Source of the DNA: Sabellastarte sp. h YS-2021
Lineage: Eukaryota > Annelida > Polychaeta > Sabellida > Sabellidae
DNA length: 64,000 nt
Assembly (NCBI GenBank): GCA_964017235.1
Contig: OZ024934.1
Coordinates: forward strand, 85,526,706-85,590,705
Direction of reading: 5' to 3'
The notes below the pieces were generated by a model. That model was not told the origin of the DNA. It saw only the letters and a program-made list of their open reading frames with translations, and searched no databases. Positions 57,399 to 64,000 of the stretch are shown here, piece by piece. The position numbers were made by a program, and so were the translations under genes. Each line of letters opens with the position of its first letter. Within the stretch, counting starts at the first letter, position 1.

Positions 57399-57611
57399 CT
57401 TCTCCCTGGATGCTTGAGGAGCTTTCTCCCAAGGAGAAAAAACCTGTGAGGAAGTTAGTGAAACAATGCACCCTCCCCGCGACTTTGAAATGTAGCCAGT
57501 GTGACACTCTAGTGAGAGGGGCCACACTTACCCCACCCTCCCACCACAGGGGTAGCCCCCCCATTCCTCCCAAAGTTCCAGATTGGCCAAAGTTGGAGAA
57601 TGGTGGCTCGG
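57399..57611 (+). CDS. ARHGAP35: p190RhoGAP exon 17: proline-rich linker
   Basis: Residues 1206-1276. SPWMLEELSPKEKKPVRKLV, then QCTLPATLKCSQCDTL, then SHHRGSPPIPPKVPDWPKLE. The phase-1 acceptor (actgcaataatag) fits the phase-1 donor of exon 16, and only this frame is open. The PPIPPKVP stretch occupies the place of the vertebrate PPPVKPKPP. The CxxC pair is not known from vertebrate p190. Donor GGCTCGG|gtatag, phase 1. Assignment rests on phase, openness and composition rather than clear identity. Confidence 0.7.
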
Positions 57612-59306
57612 GTATAGAATAAAAAATTAAACCAATGCATGAATGTTTTCAAATGTCTAAAGTTAGTACTGTTTGTGTTCGTGTATGTACTCTTGTAAGT
57701 GAACTACTGTGGAATGTGGATGCATTATGGGGATTACTGGTGCAGTAAAAAATTCATACAGAAATACAAGGACCGTTTCTGTGTATGTACCTTGTGTATG
57801 CTGTTTTATTTTTTGGCTTGCTGGAATCTTTTGCTCAATTTTTTACCAAGCTGCCGTGAACAAGATTGGGCATACATATATAAAAGTATATTAATATCAA
57901 CAAAATAAAACGGCATGTACAAGCCATGTATACAGAACAGTACACTCTTGGTTATGATGACTAGGCTATTAGGTCCCTATAAATTTGTGAAAATGGGGTA
58001 TCATTAGTAATGTTGAGGTACTGCAAATCAGGGTATTGTGATTGTATTTTCACAATTGTGGTGTCGTAATGAATACTTCACAACAAAAAATAAGCTCATA
58101 TATGTTGTTAAAAAAGTTAGTGATATTGTGATAGTAATGACTCCAGTGATTTCTCTAGGTATTGCTGGAAAAACTGGGGTACAGTTACTCACTGATGTTA
58201 ATGTCAGTGTTGAGGTTATAAAAATTTGGATTCTCAGAGTGAGTACTTGTGAACAATGAGTGCCATAAATAGCTTTCAGTCGGCTTTTAGGTAAATACAG
58301 GATAAATAGAAACACTAGTTTTGTAAGTTAACCCAATGGAACCTGACCTGTGTATTGTGTCTCTGTTTTTGTTTGTATTGATAAAGAACCATGTATGTCT
58401 TTATATCTAGGATGCACGTTCACTGTTTGTCAGAATACCTGAACTGGATGGATTTTCCCCATTGAGCGTCTTGCTTAGTCTGTCATTGTCATGGTTGTTG
58501 CATTCTTTACTTGTTACATTAGGTTGTATGATGTCTTTATCTCAGATACAGCAGTTTTGTGATCTCTAATAATGTGTATATTATTGATAAGATTAAAATT
58601 TTTGTTTGTGCATTATACAAAAGCATGACTGCCTTTATTTGTTAAATGTTTAAACACTCCAACTAGCTTTGGGATATTGTAACACATAATCCAGCTTGGT
58701 GTAGATTAAATGATTATTAGTTACTCACATGAATGATCTTCCTTGCATGTGAATTGTTGTGCATCACTTTCTGGTTCTGAAAAAATTCTGTGTCATACTC
58801 AATGGTTTGTTTCCTGGTTTGAATGACTCTAAACAGCATGTATAACAGATTGCTATTGTTAAAATCAGATTAATTTGTACTGGATATTTGCTTCAGTTAT
58901 ACTGCTGTCAATAAAATAGTTGAGTCCAAAAGTCTTTTAAAGACAAATTTCCGAGTCCCTGCCAATTTAGCCCCCACCCCACACCCCCGCCCCCTTTTTT
59001 TGAATAATTAAAATAAATTTGCTTTTGATGTAAGCTACAGAGTGACAGACATGCTATTTTTGTTTCTAAATTAAAAAAACACAAGTTATACAAGATACTC
59101 GTAAACCTTCATTGCAATTTCTGGCCAAATAATTAGAATGTTAATTAAAAGCAGACTGATTAGTTGGCCATGAATTACAATGAAGGTTTTCGAGAATTTT
59201 GTATAACTTGGGGTTTAAACCCCAGTCACACTATAGGCAGTACATCCCACAGTTGAGGTTTTACTCGGGGTCAGAAACGCCTACTGAGACGCTCATACCT
59301 TTCCAG
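57612..59306. other. Intron 17 or further intron sequence
   Basis: AT-rich single-copy sequence with a C-rich patch (58975-58995) that becomes poly-G on the other strand. Short open frames lack coding character. At about 59212 a palindrome ggggtttaaacccc precedes CCCCAGTCACAC, which resembles the left end of the Harbinger-like MITE at 10251. Confidence 0.7.
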
Positions 59307-59536
59307 ATTTGGTGTTTCCATCAGACTACAGGTGGTACGATGCGTGGCTGTACGTTTTGGGCGAAATGCCCCCATCTTTCAACTATTGTGTGAGGTTCAT
59401 ATACGAGGTTGTGACACAGTGGCGAAACGTCCAATACCTCAACTCACCTTATGTCTCTGTATTACACAGAAAGAAGACCGAGTCACAACCTTATACTAGT
59501 ATACACTGTGGATCACCACACCTTCAGTTACCGTAG
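59307..59536 (+). CDS. Possible p190RhoGAP exon 18 (uncertain)
   Basis: A good acceptor (ctcatacctttccag, ending 59306) is followed by 75 open codons in exactly the phase left by exon 17, starting DLVFPSDYRWYDAWLY and ending at TAG 59534-59536. FPSDY recalls vertebrate FDPSDY around the Src-site tyrosine 1105, but the rest (Trp- and Tyr-rich) has no p190 counterpart. A donor after GACTACAG (59332|gtggta) would limit it to about nine residues. Against it, a Harbinger-like terminal sequence lies about 90 bp upstream, so this may be MITE interior. If real with the TAG, it would end the protein before a RhoGAP domain. Confidence 0.22.
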
Positions 59537-59831
59537 CAAGAAACTCATATGATCATGGTTTCATTCATCTGTGCATTGCTCAAGGTTCCGAATTCAGAGG
59601 CAGAAATTTTAACATTTTAAAACTTCCATACAACGTGCTAGTGGTTGGACCGGTCCTGAAAATAAAAACCGTTTTTCAGGGCTTTGAAACCGAACAAAAT
59701 CCGGGATTTCGAAAGTTTACAGAGATATGATAATAAGTTTTACACGAGCGTACATGAGCTAGATTCTCAATAGGAAATATGCATTCGCAAGATATTTTGA
59801 ACTTTGTAAACTTCATTTTTTATAGCGAAAT
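59537..59831. mobile_element. Short gap, then hAT family E left part cut by a DIRS-like element
   Basis: 59537-59638 is unassigned. From 59639 (TAGTGGTTGGACCGG) the sequence follows 46208-46578 through ccgggatttcgaaagtttac and gaaatatgcattcgc-type phrases to aacttcatttt. It then breaks off about 200 bp in, where the DIRS-like element begins. The right part should lie beyond the window. Confidence 0.65.
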
Positions 59832-62800
59832 ACCCTTACCATTTCCTAACAGTAGCTATTTGTTGGAGCCATCCAACCCAATGGCCAACGCAGAGATGCG
59901 ATTTTAAGGTTTACTAACAACCTTAACCAAGCCATTGGGTTACAGTAGTCCGTCCTCCCGCCAAAGAGGTCACATGACTACATTGTTTACCTCATTATTT
60001 TTGTTGGCCATCATCAGTATGGACGTCTTTGGAAATTAGTAGAAGTTTGTCAAGGTTTTCTTTATTTTTTGAGATTTTACTGTTAATCTCTCTTCATATT
60101 TATATGTATATATGATACAGAACTAATTCATTTATTGAATCTTCGAGGTATGCATTATATTATGCACTTAAAGGACTTTTGGATGGCGACATCGAAAGTT
60201 CGATCGTCTTCAACCTCGAGGAAATAAATCAACATAAAGAACGTCATTATGCAATAATGATGGTTTTATATAGCTTGCCAGTCGTTTGGTTCAGTTTGCT
60301 GGACGTTGGAAGCTATAATTTTGCAGCATACATATATAGGAAGAATGTAGTCTTCAATAACAGAAGCGATCTGGACGACGCCATCTTGGATGAGAATGAC
60401 AATTCGAGTGGCCGTTATTGCTGTTCACGTTGGGTTCTAATAGCCAGGCGTTGAAAGCAATTTTATCACAGTGTGCATCCCAGTCGAATAGATTGTCGAT
60501 GTCACAGAAGAAGGAATCTCCCTTGGGGGCAGCCATTAATTTACCATGGACACGGCACCGTGGAGGAGTTTTGAATGCAGGAAAAGACTACTTCTTCGGA
60601 AAACTCTTCCGTCGAGGTCCATTCAAAACATTCAGTAAAGGAAAATACCTGCATGACGTCATTCAAGTCAATCGAGTATCTATTCCTCCCAAAAGGTTTA
60701 GATTCTGGTTGTCAGATGCCCGGGAGTGTCATTCATATCTACAAGGAAAGGCTTTGGTTATTGAGTACAATCGGGTTTTTATACCTCTCAAAAGGTTAGA
60801 TTCAGGTTGTCAGGTGATGGTGATTATGATTCATCTCAAGAATACAAGGAATCTATTCCTTATTTTTACTTTTGGCTGACTGTTATTGAGTGGCTAGGGA
60901 TTGATTTAACAGGCACAGTTTCTGTGAATGCTCCCTTGTTTGGTCACATTTACATTCCTTGGGTGAACAGCCAGCATTGAATATGGTTTTTATGTTGGGT
61001 TTCAAGGAGTTTGAAGCCTCTGATGTTTTAAAGAGCAGCTATACAGGAAGAAGTTTTGCTTGGACTTCCTTACATACATTACTTTCCTGGACAGCTCCTT
61101 AGTTACAGCAGGTCTGCAGGAGGAACATGATCTTTTAGTCACTTTGCAAACAAGGTCCCTGGTACTGTAAGAGAGAAGAAGCGTGTATATTCTCACTCCT
61201 TCAGTTCAGTTCATATTTAGAGGATCCTAGGGATCACTATGATATGTTATAGACTTCAATATGCTTTGGACTGGGTGCAATGATGTTTGCATTTCTAGTC
61301 CAGTCAACCAGTTGGTGTCCAAATCTTCTTGTTGCAGTTTGCCCATGTCTAAGAACATGTGACTCAACAGGAGGGATGTAAATTAGAATGTCTTTAGCAA
61401 ATCTACAATGCATTTTTCACTCCTAATGATGTTCTCTTGCTGGACATCTTAGATGTTCAGAGGATTTTCATCTAGTGTTTTCATGGAAATAACAAGGATT
61501 AGTAACTCTAGAGGTGAGCATGCTTCTAGTTTCTGGTCCAATAAACCATGGAATAGAGTTACAAGTACCTCCTACTCCTCAGCTAGTTAAAAGAGGAGTG
61601 GATCTTGCTTATACAGGCCTATGGAAGCAGGGATGATAGCTGGCTTCCTGTGGTTTCAAGGAACCTTTCTCCAGTTTGGTACTATACAAGTCCTGGGAAA
61701 GGAAAATATTCAGCCAGACTTTTTAGAAGTGAGGTTGGCAGAAGTTAAAAAAAAAAACAAAAAAAAAAAACGGGAGAAACAGCAATTTTTGATAAAAGCT
61801 GTTTATGAAATGATCGACAAAAGGGCGATATCACCAGTCACATCGCTGGAAGTTTACAGTTACAGTCTATTTCTTGGGGTTAGTGAAGAAGAAATGACTG
61901 TCAGTATACTTAAGGTCAGGTAAACAAGCTTTGCATGTACCTTACTCAATATGAATTGTTTAAGATTTGGAATTCGTCTATATAATGACAGTGGATGACG
62001 CCACTCGACCTTTATGGGTACACACTCTTCACCGGTGGACTCGGCTAACAAAAGTATTTTCGCCTCATTGGAGGCTACAGATTCTACCAGTTCATTGCCT
62101 TAACCTGCAATAGGGCTACAGTTCCTCTCCAGTTCACCAAGGTAGCAAAAGAGGTGAAGCTGATGGCTCGTGCAGAAGGCATCAGTATTCGCCAGTATAT
62201 AGAGGGTTGGCTAATGACAATGAACTCAAAGCAGCAATGTCAAGATATCACCTTCTGGTTGGTGCATCTTGTCGAAGCCTGGGTTGGATCACAAATTTCA
62301 AAAGATCAGGCTTATTTCCAACTCCAGTAATCAATTTATTGTTACAATTCTACCTCAGGGTAGGTCTAGTCTTCTCAATTCAAAGAAAATTGATTGAAAG
62401 ACGGTTACCATGTTGGAAGTTCTCACTTATCTCCAGGGAAGCTCATGTCACTTTGAAAGCATGGTTTATAGACTATACCATTGGGTTTTCTGCACATGAA
62501 GTCATTCCAATGGTATCTGGAAACACTGCTGATATCTTCAGTCTCTGGATATCTTTGGTTGAGGGATCATCTTCAGTGGTGGACCAGTAGTTCAATTTTG
62601 AAGTAGGACTCACCACTCCTTCAGGAGCACAGTTTCTGAAGCTTCCCTAATGGGTTGGGATGCTTTCTTGAGTCATCCACAGCCATTGGTCTGTGGAATC
62701 AGGAAGAGTCAAGACTTCTCATAACATAACATTATACAGCTGGAAGCTATGTTGTTACCTTAAAATGATTCAGAAGTCAGCTTCTGAGTTGAAATCAGTT

Positions 62801-64000
62801 GATTTTCACAGACAATTCTTTAGTGGTTGCCTGTGTGAACAGCCAGGGAGGCTTCCACTCATGGAATAGGTACCTTCATCTGTAGAATCATGATTCATTC
62901 CAATGTCAGAATGATTCAGATTCAGGGAAGTACATCCCAGGGAATCCACATGTTCTGGCAGATTCCTTGTCTAGGAAGATAAGTTATTTCAGACCAAAGG
63001 GGCTATGAATCGTCAGGTTTTCAATCAATTAGACATTGCTGCCATCAATCAGTGGTTGATGTGTTTGCAACAAGATGAATCACAAGTTTCCTATGTAGCT
63101 CTGCTGTCAGGCTCTGGAAACAGGTGCTTCAACATCTCTTGTGAAGGTCTGGACAGACATCTGTTTTTGCCCAGGGTCTTGGTCCTGCAGGTGTTGTAAC
63201 ATGTATATGTCTCATGTCCCAGACAGTCAGTCTTGGGAAACAGATGCATTGAACATCTCTGGGGAGGGTCTGGTCAGTTATGTCCAGTGGCCCTCATCCC
63301 TCAGGTGATTCAACAGATAGCCACCTACAGGTGCAGAATCATCATGATTGGGTGGCCAGGGATTGTTTAGTTTTGGGATCTGATGAATCTGTCCACAAAA
63401 CTTCTTCTAAGACTTTCCTTGGGGGTAAATCTGTTGACTCAACCATTCAGCAACAGACTTCACAACAATCTAGTTTACTTGAATCTTCATGTTTGGCATC
63501 TGGAAGTCAGGCATGAAGATTATGGTAGATCCCCAGAGGAAGTGGTGAAACAATGAAGGAACACTCCTCAAGGAGAATCTGAGAATCAATTGTTCTTTTT
63601 GGGAAGTGGTGTGAAGAGAGCCAGGTACCATTCCACATGGAGCAAATTTCCTGAAATTCTAGTTTAGGGAAACATCCTAATACCATCCATTATTGTGGGC
63701 TATAGAACAGCAATTGCGGATGGTTTGGGGCCAAAAGGGTCAAGAAGTATCTAAAAGTTGAGATAAATAAGACACTAACAACTTTTAGTAAGAGACAAAC
63801 CAATATTGGATTTTGTCATTGGTCCTACATGCTCTTATCAGACAACCTTTGATCTTGTGAGGAAGGTTTTCTTGAAGTTATTTTCTTTTCAAGACAGTCT
63901 TTGGTCTTGGCTTCAGGTAAAGTAGTGACATTCATGTTTGGACCCTTCCCTTAGTTATAGGGAGAATGGGTCACAAGTAACTTTGGCCCATTGATTGCCT
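59832..64000 (+). mobile_element. Second DIRS-like retroelement (fossil), runs off the window
   Basis: It begins with a stretch that looks like a terminal repeat (tacccttaccatttcctaac onward), unlike the ends of the 34131 element, so it is another family. Remnants in order are unassigned frames near 60180-60880 (perhaps gag), a reverse-transcriptase-like region near 62040-62230, and an RNase H-like end (PGNPHVLADSLSR) near 62937. The interior is broken in many places, no frame exceeds about 153 codons, and it looks old. The right end and any recombinase lie outside the window. Confidence 0.65.

Noticed and set aside
62207-62590. Longest clean frame (127 codons) as a host gene
   Set aside because: It sits within the reverse-transcriptase region of the decayed DIRS-like element and has no host-gene features.

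Overview
The window is a piece of an animal nuclear genome. It is AT-rich, has spliced genes with GT-AG introns, and is dense in transposons. It holds most of one protein-coding gene on the + strand: an invertebrate p190RhoGAP (the single-gene counterpart of vertebrate ARHGAP35/ARHGAP5). The repeats point to a lophotrochozoan, most likely a bivalve mollusc: Helentron/pearl-like elements carrying tandem arrays of about 130-170 bp, many short hAT elements, tyrosine-recombinase (DIRS-like) retroelements and a 5S-rRNA-derived SINE. The species is an inference.

Gene layout. Seventeen coding exons run from the ATG at 1925 to 57611, and each donor/acceptor pair keeps the reading frame. Together they give about 1276 residues. 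In order these are an N-terminal GTPase domain with intact P-loop, TKHD and ETSA motifs (exons 1-3), four FF domains (end of exon 3 to exon 6), two degenerate pseudoGTPase domains (exons 7-10 and 11-14), and a low-complexity, tyrosine- and proline-rich linker (exons 15-17). The catalytic RhoGAP domain is not in the window and should lie beyond 64000. A further possible exon at 59307-59536 keeps phase but may be transposon-derived.

Repeat layout. Intron 1 (2195-9272) holds a pogo-like MITE, hAT MITEs, a Helentron-like element sitting inside a hAT element, and a 5S-derived SINE inside another hAT copy. Intron 2 (9415-17628) holds a Harbinger-like MITE and a large element with about 17 copies of a 169-bp unit. 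Intron 3 (18308-24142) holds a clean hAT MITE and a four-part nested composite. Intron 11 holds a shrunken DIRS-like derivative and more MITEs. Intron 12 is almost filled by a decayed DIRS-like element whose right end lies 7 bases from the next exon. Intron 13 holds a Helentron-like element with about 22 copies of a 155-bp unit. Intron 16 holds two neighbouring MITEs with long inverted repeats made of short palindromes. From 59832 to the window end lies a second decayed DIRS-like element.

Function. p190RhoGAP is a cytoplasmic and membrane-edge regulator that switches off Rho GTPases downstream of Src, integrins and growth-factor receptors. No other host gene, tRNA gene, CRISPR array or bacterial-style operon was found.
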